Part shown: positions 48,227-56,199 of the stretch, piece by piece
How the letters are laid out: each line of letters opens with the position of its first letter
Numbering within the stretch: position 1 is the first letter of the stretch
Source of the DNA: Pseudomonas sp. PDM16
GTDB taxonomy: Bacteria; Pseudomonadota; Gammaproteobacteria; Pseudomonadales; Pseudomonadaceae
NCBI RefSeq assembly: GCF_014851865.1
Contig: NZ_JACVAM010000005.1
Span: 310,001 to 374,000 of the forward strand
DNA: 64,000 bases
Reading direction: 5' to 3'
Notes under the pieces: model-generated
Seen by the model: only the letters and a program-made list of their open reading frames with translations
Databases searched by the model: none
What the model was told of the DNA's origin: nothing
Program-made: the position numbers and the translations under genes

Positions 48227-48834
48227 ACCGTGAACAACTGACCCGCCAGATCATCGAGGCCGGGCGCTTCCTGTATGGCCGAGGCTGGTCGCCGGCCACC
48301 AGTAGCAACTACTCGGCGCGCCTGGCGGCCGACCAGGCGCTGCTGACCGTCTCCGGTAAGCACAAGGGCGAGCTGGGCGAGGACGATGTGCTGGCCACCG
48401 ACCTCGACGGCAACAGCCTGGAGCCAGGCAAGAAGCCCTCGGCCGAGACCCTGCTGCACACCCAGCTGTACCGCTGGAAGCCTGCGATCGGCGCCGTGCT
48501 GCACACCCATTCGGTCAACGCCACCGTACTGTCGCGCCTGACCCTGGCCGACTCCCTGGTGTTCGCCGACTATGAGCTGCAGAAGGCCTTCGCCGGCATT
48601 GATACCCACGAGAGCCAGGTGCTGGTGCCCATCTTCGACAATGATCAGGACATCGCCCGCCTGGCCGCCAAGGTGCAGCCTTGGCTGGACGAGCGCTCCG
48701 ATTGCGTCGGCTATCTGATCCGTGGCCACGGCCTGTACACCTGGGGCGCGACCATCGCCGACTGCCTGCGCCAGGTCGAGGCCTTCGAATTCCTGTTCGA
48801 GTGCGAACTGAAAGTACGCGCCCTGCAGCGCTGA
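48223..48834 (+). CDS. mtnB: Methylthioribulose-1-phosphate dehydratase
   Basis: 203-residue class II aldolase-fold zinc enzyme of the methionine salvage pathway. The substrate-handling SGKHKGEL lies near residue 43, the zinc ligands are in VLHTHSVNATVLSRL, and RGHGLYTWG supplies the third His region. It overlaps the MFS stop by four bases (ATGA). The next genes act downstream in the same pathway. Confidence 0.95.
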   Translation: MNREQLTRQIIEAGRFLYGRGWSPATSSNYSARLAADQALLTVSGKHKGELGEDDVLATDLDGNSLEPGKKPSAETLLHTQLYRWKPAIGAVLHTHSVNATVLSRLTLADSLVFADYELQKAFAGIDTHESQVLVPIFDNDQDIARLAAKVQPWLDERSDCVGYLIRGHGLYTWGATIADCLRQVEAFEFLFECELKVRALQR

Positions 48835-48855
48835 GAATCCCGTAGAGGAAATGCA

Positions 48856-49401
48856 ATGAGCAGCCTGACCGTTTACCATCAGTCCAGCCCTGACGTGCCG
48901 AACAAGGTGCTGACCCATGCCGAGGACATCGCCGCCACTATGGGCGAGGTCGGCGTGCGCTTCGAGCGCTGGCAGGCCGCGGCACCGATCCAACCGGGTG
49001 CCAGCCAGGACGAGGTGATCGCCGCCTACCGTGCGCAGATCGACCAGCTCAAGGCAGAGCGTGGCTACGTCACCGTCGACGTGATCAGCCTGGACCGCAA
49101 GCATCCGCAGAAGGACGAGCTGCGCGCCAAGTTCCTCGACGAGCACCAGCATGGCGAGGACGAGGTGCGCTTCTTCGTCGCCGGCCGTGGCCTGTTCACC
49201 CTGCACATCGATGACTACGTGTACGCCGTGCTGTGCGAGAAGAACGACCTGATCTCGGTGCCGGCCGGCACCCGCCACTGGTTCGACATGGGCGAGTTCC
49301 CGCACTTCGTGGCCATTCGCCTGTTCAACAATCCCGAGGGCTGGGTCGCCAGCTTCACCGGCGACGACATCGCCAGCCGCTTCCCGCGCCTGGAAGACTG
49401 A
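48856..49401 (+). CDS. mtnD: Acireductone dioxygenase
   Basis: 181-residue cupin. Metal ligands are His97, His99 and Glu103 ([13 protein letters not shown]) with a further His in [12 protein letters not shown]. It oxidises acireductone to the methionine keto-acid (Fe form) or to an off-pathway product (Ni form). The residues alone cannot tell which metal is used. A ribosome site (TAGAGGAAATGCA) precedes the ATG. Confidence 0.95.
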   Translation: MSSLTVYHQSSPDVPNKVLTHAEDIAATMGEVGVRFERWQAAAPIQPGASQDEVIAAYRAQIDQLKAERGYVTVDVISLDRKHPQKDELRAKFLDEHQHGEDEVRFFVAGRGLFTLHIDDYVYAVLCEKNDLISVPAGTRHWFDMGEFPHFVAIRLFNNPEGWVASFTGDDIASRFPRLED

Positions 49402-49406
49402 AGTCC

Positions 49407-50090
49407 ATGCCGATCAGGGCCATCCTCACCGACATCGAAGGCACCACCAGCGCGGTGAGCTTCGTCTTCGACGTGCTGTTCCCCTATGCCTTCGAGCATC
49501 TGCCGCAGTTCGTCCTCGAGCATGCGCAGGAACCGGCCGTGGCCGCGCAGCTGGATGCGGTGCGCGCCGAGAGCGGCGAGGCGGGGGCGGACCTGATCCA
49601 GGTCATCGAAATACTGCTGCAGTGGATCGTCGAAGATCGCAAGGCAACGCCACTCAAGACCCTGCAGGGCATGGTCTGGAAGCAGGGCTACGAGGCAGGC
49701 CAGCTCAAGGGCCACGTCTACCCGGACGCAGTGGAGGCGCTCAGGCGCTGGCACGAGGAAGGCTATGCCCTGTACGTGTACTCCTCCGGCTCGGTGCAGG
49801 CCCAGCAGCTGCTCTTCGGCTGCTCCGTTGCCGGCGACCTGAGTTCGTTGTTCGACGGCTATTTCGACACCGCCAGCGGCCCCAAGCGTGAGGCCCGCTC
49901 CTACCTCAACATCGCCGAGGCCATCGGCGTGCCGGGCGACGAGATCCTGTTCCTTTCCGATGTCGTCGAGGAGCTGGACGCAGCCCAGCAAGCGGGGATG
50001 CAGACCATCGGTCTGGCCCGTGAAGGAGGGTACCTGGTGGGGCACGACACGGTGGCCAGCTTCGCGGTGATTGATCTGACGCGTTTCTGA
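49407..50090 (+). CDS. mtnC: Enolase-phosphatase E1 (acireductone synthase)
   Basis: 227-residue HAD-superfamily enzyme converting the diketo sugar phosphate into acireductone. Motif I is [20 protein letters not shown] near residues 5-24, the Ser motif is [11 protein letters not shown], the Lys is in [13 protein letters not shown], and motif III is [12 protein letters not shown]. The ATG at 49407 is five bases after mtnD. An earlier in-frame start would lie inside mtnD. A hairpin follows the stop. Confidence 0.95.
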   Translation: MPIRAILTDIEGTTSAVSFVFDVLFPYAFEHLPQFVLEHAQEPAVAAQLDAVRAESGEAGADLIQVIEILLQWIVEDRKATPLKTLQGMVWKQGYEAGQLKGHVYPDAVEALRRWHEEGYALYVYSSGSVQAQQLLFGCSVAGDLSSLFDGYFDTASGPKREARSYLNIAEAIGVPGDEILFLSDVVEELDAAQQAGMQTIGLAREGGYLVGHDTVASFAVIDLTRF

Positions 50091-50098
50091 TGGGTGGC

Positions 50099-50123
50099 CG
50101 GTCGCCACAGGCTGCGGCGACCG
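50099..50123. terminator. Hairpin between mtnC and the siderophore receptor
   Basis: CGGTCGCC (50099-50106) pairs with GGCGACCG (50116-50123) across a nine-base loop, between two convergent genes. The plus-strand tail (ACTTCTTT) is weakly T-rich. Confidence 0.6.
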
Positions 50124-50130
50124 ACTTCTT

Positions 50131-52596
50131 TCAGTATTCCCAGCGCAGGGTGGCGCTCAGGCTGCGCGGCTCGCCATACAGGTCGCTGTAGACGCTGGTA
50201 CTGGCGTAGTACTCCTTGTCGAACAGGTTGTTGACGTTGACCGTGCCGGTGAAGTGCTCGTCGAAGCGGTAGCGTGCCAGCAGGTCGACGATGGCGTAGC
50301 TGCCCTGCGTGGCTTCCAGCGTGGTGCCGGGGATGACCTCGGTGTTGCCATAGCTGGTTTCGCTCTCCCAGCGCACACCGCCGCCCAGGGTCAGGCGGTT
50401 CAGCTCGCCCTGCAGGTTGTAGGTGGTGAACAGCTTGATGCTGTTGCGCGGGAAGCCCACGTTGACGTCAACGCCTTGCGGGTAATAGGTGTTCACGTGG
50501 CTGTAGCCAGCCTGCACCTGCCAGCCTGGCAGCAACTCGCCGCCGACCTCCAGCTCCACGCCGCGTACCTTGAGGTCGGCGGCCTGTACTGCTTCCTCGC
50601 CATTGTCGAAGTAAATGCCGGTGCCAACCGGGTAGTTGCTGACCTTGGACTCGAACAGCGCGCCGGTGATGTTGAGGCGGCCGTCGTAGTACTCGCCCTT
50701 GGCCCCGACTTCATAGCTGTCGCCTTCGGTCGGATCGAGGAACGAGCCTTCCGGAGTCTTGCTCGACTGCGGCTTGAAGATGCTGGTGTAGCTGGCATAG
50801 ACCGAGTGGTGCTGGTCCAGGTCGTAGACCAGGCCGGCATAGGGCGTGACCTCGCCGTTCTCCTGCTTCTTGCCGTCGCCGGGGGCATAATCGGTGGGGT
50901 CGCCGTAATAGATCTGCGACTGCTCGACCTTGTAGTAGCTGACCCGCGCGCCGAGGATCAGCGACAGATCGTCGGTCGGCTTGAAGCGGGCGGAGGTGTA
51001 GCCGGCGTACTGGCGCTGGGCGTATTCGATATCGCCCTGGCGATCCAGTGGCGGCTTCTCGATGTCGCCGTGCCAGTCGTGGACGTTGGGGATCGCCGGG
51101 GCCCAGCCGCTGCCGCTGTAGTCGTACCACAGCGGGTAGGCCCCGGTGTTGCTACGGTACTTGCTGGCGCTGACGCCGACCACCAGTTCGTGCTCGCGAC
51201 CGAACAGGCTGAAGGGGCCGGTCGCATAGGCATCGACCGAGTTCTGCTCCGGCCTGCTCGGCCATTTGGCCATGAACAGGTTGCTGCCTGCGCCGGTCTG
51301 CTCGTCCGGGTAGCCGTAGCTGCTGAACCAGCCGTACTCGACATCGTTGTCGTCGCGCATGTTGGTGTAGGCCACTTTGGCCAGCCAGTCGTTGTCGAAA
51401 CGGTGCTCGTAGGTGGCGAAGATCGAGGTGCGTTGGCGGTCGGCGTAGCTCCAGTCGGCCGCGGAGTTGAACGAGCGCTTGAAGTCAGTGCGCTCGCCAT
51501 TGCTGTAGAACGCCGGGAAGCCGAAATAGGCGCAGGCGTCACAGTTGCGCACCTGGTAGTCGATGCCGAGGCTGACGGTGTCGCGTTCGGTCAGGTCCGC
51601 CTCGATGATCCCGTAGGCGACCTGGCGTTCGGTGCTCAGGCGGTCGATGAACGAGTTGGCGGTCTGGTAGGCGCCAACCAGGCGGCCACGCACGTTGCCG
51701 GTTTCGGTCATGGGGCCGGAGACATCGAACTCGGTGCGGTAGTTGTCCCACGAGCCGACGGTGCCCTGGATCGACGCCTGCGCCTCGCGAGTCGGGCGTT
51801 TGCGCACCATGTTGATGGTGGCCGAGGGGTTACCGGTACCGCTGAGCAGGCCGGTGGAGCCGCGCACGATCTCGACCCTGTCGTAGACGGCCATGTCGTT
51901 GGACTGGTTGCTCATCGACGGTTCGAAGATGGTCGGGATACCGTCGACCTGGAAGGTTTCGATCTTCATGCCGCGGGAAAAGATGCCGACCTCTTCGTCG
52001 GAGGAGGTGCTCTTCTTCTTGTAGAGAACGCCTGGCGCCTCGGCCAGCACGTCTTCGAGACTGTTCATGTCCTGGTCGCGGATGCGTTGGCTGGTGATCA
52101 CACTGACCGATTGCGGGGTCTCGCGGATCGACAGCGGCAGCTTGGTCGCGGTTGCCGTGGCACCAGTGGTGTAGGAGCCGGTGCCCTCGGTAGTCGCACC
52201 CAGGACCAGCCCGGTTACGCTGGTCGGCGCCAGCTCCAGCGAGCTGGCGCCTGCCGGCACGACCTTTAGCACGTAGCCGCTGCCACTGCGCTGGGCGGCG
52301 AAGCCGCTGCCTTGCAGCAGGCGGGCGAAGCCTTCATCGATGCCGTAGCTACCCTGCAGTCCCTGGCTGCCGAGGCCGCTGACGTTTTGCTCCTGGAACA
52401 CCAGGGCGACTCCTGCCTGTTGGGCGAAACGGTTGAGGGCTGCGCCCAGCGGGCCGGCAGGAATGTCATAGTGACGGTTGGCTGCCTCCTGGGCCATGGC
52501 CGGTATGACGGGCAGGACACAGGCGATGCTGGCGCAGGCCAGCTGGAGGGCCAGGGCGACTGGTGCCCGGTTGAGGCGCGAGGACTTCATGGTCAT
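50131..52596 (-). CDS. TonB-dependent siderophore receptor with STN signalling domain (module 2)
   Basis: 821-residue outer-membrane receptor of the ferric-hydroxamate/pyoverdine type (FpvA/FoxA-like). A signal peptide ends near IPAMAQ. The STN domain (about 40-115: YDIPAGPLGAALNRFAQQAG) precedes the plug with IRETPQSVSVIT and EIVRGSTGLLSGTGNPSATI, and the barrel ends in LSATLRWEY. Cys in RNCDACAYFG lie in an extracellular loop. The ATG at 52596 (MTMKSS) is preferred over a longer, non-signal leader. The FecR and FecI genes directly upstream complete the signalling system. Confidence 0.94.
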   Translation of the reverse strand: MTMKSSRLNRAPVALALQLACASIACVLPVIPAMAQEAANRHYDIPAGPLGAALNRFAQQAGVALVFQEQNVSGLGSQGLQGSYGIDEGFARLLQGSGFAAQRSGSGYVLKVVPAGASSLELAPTSVTGLVLGATTEGTGSYTTGATATATKLPLSIRETPQSVSVITSQRIRDQDMNSLEDVLAEAPGVLYKKKSTSSDEEVGIFSRGMKIETFQVDGIPTIFEPSMSNQSNDMAVYDRVEIVRGSTGLLSGTGNPSATINMVRKRPTREAQASIQGTVGSWDNYRTEFDVSGPMTETGNVRGRLVGAYQTANSFIDRLSTERQVAYGIIEADLTERDTVSLGIDYQVRNCDACAYFGFPAFYSNGERTDFKRSFNSAADWSYADRQRTSIFATYEHRFDNDWLAKVAYTNMRDDNDVEYGWFSSYGYPDEQTGAGSNLFMAKWPSRPEQNSVDAYATGPFSLFGREHELVVGVSASKYRSNTGAYPLWYDYSGSGWAPAIPNVHDWHGDIEKPPLDRQGDIEYAQRQYAGYTSARFKPTDDLSLILGARVSYYKVEQSQIYYGDPTDYAPGDGKKQENGEVTPYAGLVYDLDQHHSVYASYTSIFKPQSSKTPEGSFLDPTEGDSYEVGAKGEYYDGRLNITGALFESKVSNYPVGTGIYFDNGEEAVQAADLKVRGVELEVGGELLPGWQVQAGYSHVNTYYPQGVDVNVGFPRNSIKLFTTYNLQGELNRLTLGGGVRWESETSYGNTEVIPGTTLEATQGSYAIVDLLARYRFDEHFTGTVNVNNLFDKEYYASTSVYSDLYGEPRSLSATLRWEY

Positions 52597-52675
52597 GTCG
52601 AAGGAGCTTCCTGTTTTCGTATTGGCTCCTTCCTTGACGGACCACTCGGGCAATGCGGAACCACCCGAAGGTTTT

Positions 52676-53632
52676 TCAGTGGCGCTCGACCAGCAGTAGC
52701 CAGGGCGTGACCTGTCGAACCTGGATCGGCAGCGCCTCGCCGATCAGCTGCAGAGCACGCTCGCTGTCATCGAGCGGTAGCACGGCAGAGATACGCAGGT
52801 CCGCCAGTTCCTCGGCGTCATAGTGCAGGTAGCCTTGGCGCTGGCGTGCCAACTCGTCGAGCACCAGGGCCAGCGGCTGGTCCTGTATCACCAGTTGGCG
52901 GTTGCGCCAGGCATCCTCGACCATGGCATTGTCGATGCCAGGCAGAGGCTCGACGCCATCCAGCAGAATGCGCGCCTGCTGTCCCGCCTGGATCTGGGTA
53001 ATGGCGGGATTGCGGCTGCCGTGGGCGGCCACTCGCGATTCGAGCATCAGCAGCAGGGTGGAGTCGCCCTCGTTACGGACCACGAAGCGAGTACCGAGGG
53101 CGCGAATCTCGCCTTGTTCGGTGGCGACGATGAATGGGCGGGCGGCGTCATGAGCCACCTCTACCAGCACCTCGCCACGCAGCAGGTTAATGCGCCGCTG
53201 CTCTGTGTCGAAACGCACATCCAGGGCGCTATTGCCGCCCAGGGTGATGTGTGACTGGTCGCTGAGCACCTGGCTGCGCCACTGTCCGGGTGCGGTGTCG
53301 AGATCCGCCATCAGGTGGCCGGTCTCCAGGCCGCGCCACGCCAGGGCCGCGGGCAGGAATAACGCCAGTGCCAGCAGCAAGGCGCTGGCGCCGCGTTTTC
53401 CCCGCGGCAGGCGGCGACTGGCGAAGGCCGCGTTCAGGGCGGCATGGGCCGGGGCACGTTGATCGCGCAGGCCCTGCAGCTGGCCGACGAATCCACGCAT
53501 GCGCTCCACGGCTTCGGCGTGGCGTGGATCGGCCTTGCACCAGGCCTCGAAGCGGGCGTGCTCCGTATCGCTGGGCTGGTCTTCGTCGAGGCGCAGCAGC
53601 CAATCGGCGGCCTGTTCGTGGATGGAGCTCAT
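52676..53632 (-). CDS. FecR-family anti-sigma/transmembrane regulator (module 2)
   Basis: 318-residue regulator. The N-terminal cytoplasmic segment (ADWLLRLDEDQPSDTEHARFEAW) is the DUF4880-type sigma-binding part. A transmembrane helix lies near 82-99 (ASALLLALALFLPAALAW). The periplasmic FecR domain (GQWRSQVLSDQSHITLGGNS) is followed by the receptor-contacting C-terminus. A longer in-frame reading upstream runs antiparallel through the sigma gene in another frame and is not used. The ATG at 53632 is two bases from the fecI stop. Confidence 0.93.
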   Translation of the reverse strand: MSSIHEQAADWLLRLDEDQPSDTEHARFEAWCKADPRHAEAVERMRGFVGQLQGLRDQRAPAHAALNAAFASRRLPRGKRGASALLLALALFLPAALAWRGLETGHLMADLDTAPGQWRSQVLSDQSHITLGGNSALDVRFDTEQRRINLLRGEVLVEVAHDAARPFIVATEQGEIRALGTRFVVRNEGDSTLLLMLESRVAAHGSRNPAITQIQAGQQARILLDGVEPLPGIDNAMVEDAWRNRQLVIQDQPLALVLDELARQRQGYLHYDAEELADLRISAVLPLDDSERALQLIGEALPIQVRQVTPWLLLVERH

Positions 53633-53634
53633 CT

Positions 53635-54159
53635 TCAGACGTCCAGTGCCTGGCTGCAGTGAGCCAGGGCCTGGGTCAGGTACTTGCGCACCATGCGCTC
53701 GGAAATTCCCTGGCGGCGGGCAATTTCGGCCTGGTTGCAGTCCTCCAGGAAGTACATGAGGAATATCTGGTGAGCCTTTTCGCTCAGGCCCTCGAGCACG
53801 AAGGCGATCTGCTCCAGTGCTTCGAGGGTCTCGTGAATCTGCGCCGGTGAGCGGAATCCTGCCTCGGCCAGCACTGCGGCGGTCAGTGTCAATTCGTGCA
53901 GGTAGGCTTCTTCCAGCTGGCGCCTGCGGCTGCGGTCGATGATCAGGCGTTTGGCGGTGGTCGCCAGATAGGCTCTCGGCTCGCGCATGGCGGCGAGTGC
54001 ATCGCGCGAGGCAATAATGCGCACGAAGGTGTCCTGCGCCAGGTCCGCTGCGTTGTGCGCACAACCCAGCTTGCGCCGCAGCCAGATGAACAGCCAGCCG
54101 TGGTGATCGCTGTACAGCCTGTGGAGTGCCTGCTGGAGCGGAGGAGCGTCTGCGGACAT
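53635..54159 (-). CDS. FecI-family ECF sigma factor (module 2)
   Basis: 174-residue ECF sigma factor. Region 2 reads HNAADLAQDTFVRIIASRDA, and region 4 has EDCNQAEIARRQGISERMVRKY. It is the first gene of the second iron-signalling module. A weak Fur-like sequence lies near 54195-54213 (about 11 of 19 positions), too poor to call. The related module at 38-42 kb has the same gene order. Confidence 0.94.
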   Translation of the reverse strand: MSADAPPLQQALHRLYSDHHGWLFIWLRRKLGCAHNAADLAQDTFVRIIASRDALAAMREPRAYLATTAKRLIIDRSRRRQLEEAYLHELTLTAAVLAEAGFRSPAQIHETLEALEQIAFVLEGLSEKAHQIFLMYFLEDCNQAEIARRQGISERMVRKYLTQALAHCSQALDV

Positions 54160-54303
54160 CGACGACTATCCCTGGTGGCGCAGATCGCGCAGTCTCAGAT
54201 AAGAATCATTCGCATGTTATCCGTCCGCGTCGGGCCTCTGCAAGTCGAGAGAAGGGAACCTGATGCGCGAAAACCTCTTCCTAGAGAGAAATAGACTGGG
54301 AGA

Positions 54304-54522
54304 GTGACCGTGGCTGCAATGGTGATGGATCTGCCGGACTGGCTGTTCTACGGCGCGCCTGCGCTGCTTTACCTGCTCCTGACTGCTTGGGCGCTGTGGC
54401 ATGTGCAGGGCAGCGCCAGCCGGCGCCCGCAGAAGATGCTCTGGGTGGCGCTGCTGGTGCTGTTTCCGTTGCTCGGGTTGTTCAACTGGCTGGTCATGGG
54501 GCCGCGCCGAGCGCGCGGATAA
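54304..54522 (+). CDS. Small PLDc_N-like membrane protein
   Basis: 72 residues, GTG start at 54304 with GGGAGA upstream. There are two helices (WLFYGAPALLYLLLTAWALW and KMLWVALLVLFPLLGLFNWL) and a basic tail. The second helix followed by a short charged tail recalls the N-terminal membrane domain of cardiolipin-synthase-type proteins, without a catalytic domain. Function unknown. Confidence 0.7.
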   Translation: MTVAAMVMDLPDWLFYGAPALLYLLLTAWALWHVQGSASRRPQKMLWVALLVLFPLLGLFNWLVMGPRRARG

Positions 54523-54600
54523 TGTTTCGGGGCTGCGGTCGGTGCAGGCGCCATGCGCCTGCTAGGCTAGGCCTGTCTTCGGCCACAACGAGGGCCCACG

Positions 54601-54990
54601 GTGCCCATTGCTCGCCATCTGTTATGGATCGACTCCGCCGCTGCGGCCAGCGCTGGCTTCTTCGTACTGCTGCTCGCCAGCTGGCTGAGCGAGCTGTACC
54701 GCCTGCCACACGGGCTGCTGCTGTTCATCGGCGCGGTCAATCTGCTCTACGCCGGCTATGCGGGTTCGCTGGCCATACGCCGAAAGCGGCCGAGAGCACT
54801 GCTATATGTCCTGATCATCGGCAACACCCTGTGGATGGGCATGTGTCTAGCGCTGGCCCTGCGCTTCGCCGGACATGCTGCGCCATTGGCCCTGGCTCAC
54901 CTGATCGGCGAGGCTCTGTTCGTGGGGGCGTTGGCCGTCTGCGAGTGGCGCTGGCGAGCACAGATCTGCGGGTTGCCCGAGGCCGCCTGA
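54601..54990 (+). CDS. Four-helix membrane protein of unknown function
   Basis: 129 residues with four predicted transmembrane helices (about 15-35, 40-60, 67-85, 93-113) and a C-terminal CEWRWRAQICG. The start is GTG at 54601. It is transcribed in the same direction as the preceding small membrane gene. No family recognised. A bidirectional hairpin follows. Confidence 0.7.
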   Translation: MPIARHLLWIDSAAAASAGFFVLLLASWLSELYRLPHGLLLFIGAVNLLYAGYAGSLAIRRKRPRALLYVLIIGNTLWMGMCLALALRFAGHAAPLALAHLIGEALFVGALAVCEWRWRAQICGLPEAA

Positions 54991-55012
54991 TCTCATCGCC
55001 TGCCATAAAGAA

Positions 55013-55036
55013 CAAGGCCGCCAGAGGGCGGCCTTG
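55013..55036. terminator. Bidirectional hairpin between two convergent genes
   Basis: CAAGGCCGCC pairs with GGCGGCCTTG around a four-base loop, between the four-helix membrane gene and the catalase-like gene. There are short A- and T-flanks. Confidence 0.8.
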
Positions 55037-55041
55037 GCGTT

Positions 55042-56187
55042 TCAGTGCGCCTGCTGGGCGTCGTTGCGCTGGTGGCGGTAGACGCTGACGGCTTCGTACA
55101 CCGCCTTGCGCAGGCGGTTGATGCCACCGATGGGGCGATGTTCCGGCAGGGCGTGCCAGGGGTTGAAGGAGAGGTTGTCGCAGGTCAGGTTCTGCTCGCG
55201 ACTGTCGAAATCCTGAGCCGGTACATGGATGGTCGCCACCGTCTCGAACGGCGAGATGTCCTCGCTCCACTGCACGCTGGTGTCTTCGATGGGCATGTAG
55301 TAGTTCGGGTCTTGCCGCTGCACCTGCAGGGCGAAGCAGGCTGGGGCTCGGTCAAGCGACAGCTGCTGGTACAGGGCGTTGCGCAGGAAGTTGGGCAGGG
55401 CAGTGTTCTGCTCCGGCAGCTCGTAGGGCGGGCAACTCTGCGGATCGGGGATCACCCGGTACTTGATGTTGTGTGGGCCGAGCTTGAAGGGTGCGATGGA
55501 GTTGTAGGTGGCGGCCACCGGGCTCTCCGGGGCTGGAGCCAATGTCTTCAGGGCGATGATCAGGTGGCGGATTTCCCAGGTGCGCGGGTCCAGGCTGGGG
55601 AAGAAGGCCTGCACCTTCTGGCCGCTGGCCTGCGCGGCGAAGTTCTGCTTGTACTCGGCGACGTCGCGTACGAAGAACACTGGATGGTTGAACATCACGA
55701 AGTCCTGGTTGGCGGCGGTGGCCTTGCTGCTGAGCAGTTTTTCTCCAGGGACGTCGAGCAGCTTGACCGCCATGCCACGGGCATCGCGGGCGCTGTCGAA
55801 CTGCGGGTAGGCGTTGCCGTTGGACAGGCGCATCCAGGCCTGCCAGGTCTTGCCCGGTTCGGCCAGTACGCCGTGGCGCAGTTCAGGCGTCAGATTCTGC
55901 AGCACCGTCAGTTCTGCCTTCACGCAGCCATGGGCTTTGGCATGGGCGTCACGCAGCACACGGGTGTTGTCGCGGTGCTGTTCGACGATGCGGATGGCGT
56001 CCTCGATGATGCCCTGGGTCAGGGCTGCCTCATCCTTGGGGATTTCTTCTTCGGCCGACACGGGGCCGGAGAACTTCCAGGCGTAGTAAGCCGCGCCGAA
56101 ACCCCAGCCGAGACCACCCACGACGAGGAGAGCGAGCAGCAGCTTGCCGATCAGGCGGCCGAGCCAGAGCCAGAAGCGTTTGAGCAT
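55042..56187 (-). CDS. Membrane-anchored catalase-family haem protein
   Basis: 381-residue haemoprotein of the catalase superfamily (SrpA-like). An N-terminal transmembrane segment (about 10-38) would place the domain in the periplasm. The distal His is H82 in VLRDAHAKAHGC, the distal Asn is in FVMFNHPVFFVRD, and the proximal Tyr lies in NRLRKAVYEAV near residue 363. All three catalytic positions are kept, though the domain is shorter than classical catalase (about 480). It sits 12 bases downstream of a diheme cytochrome gene, suggesting peroxide or organic hydroperoxide made by that protein as substrate. This coupling is inference. Confidence 0.85.
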   Translation of the reverse strand: MLKRFWLWLGRLIGKLLLALLVVGGLGWGFGAAYYAWKFSGPVSAEEEIPKDEAALTQGIIEDAIRIVEQHRDNTRVLRDAHAKAHGCVKAELTVLQNLTPELRHGVLAEPGKTWQAWMRLSNGNAYPQFDSARDARGMAVKLLDVPGEKLLSSKATAANQDFVMFNHPVFFVRDVAEYKQNFAAQASGQKVQAFFPSLDPRTWEIRHLIIALKTLAPAPESPVAATYNSIAPFKLGPHNIKYRVIPDPQSCPPYELPEQNTALPNFLRNALYQQLSLDRAPACFALQVQRQDPNYYMPIEDTSVQWSEDISPFETVATIHVPAQDFDSREQNLTCDNLSFNPWHALPEHRPIGGINRLRKAVYEAVSVYRHQRNDAQQAH

Positions 56188-56199
56188 GGTGGCGGTTCC

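Noticed and set aside
50254-52269. 671-codon plus-strand frame opposite the second siderophore receptor
   Set aside because: It is antisense to a well-supported TonB receptor, rich in Val/Gly/Ala, without ribosome site or motif.
54195-54213. Fur box before the second fecI
   Set aside because: Only about 11 of 19 positions match, so it is not better than chance in an AT-rich stretch.
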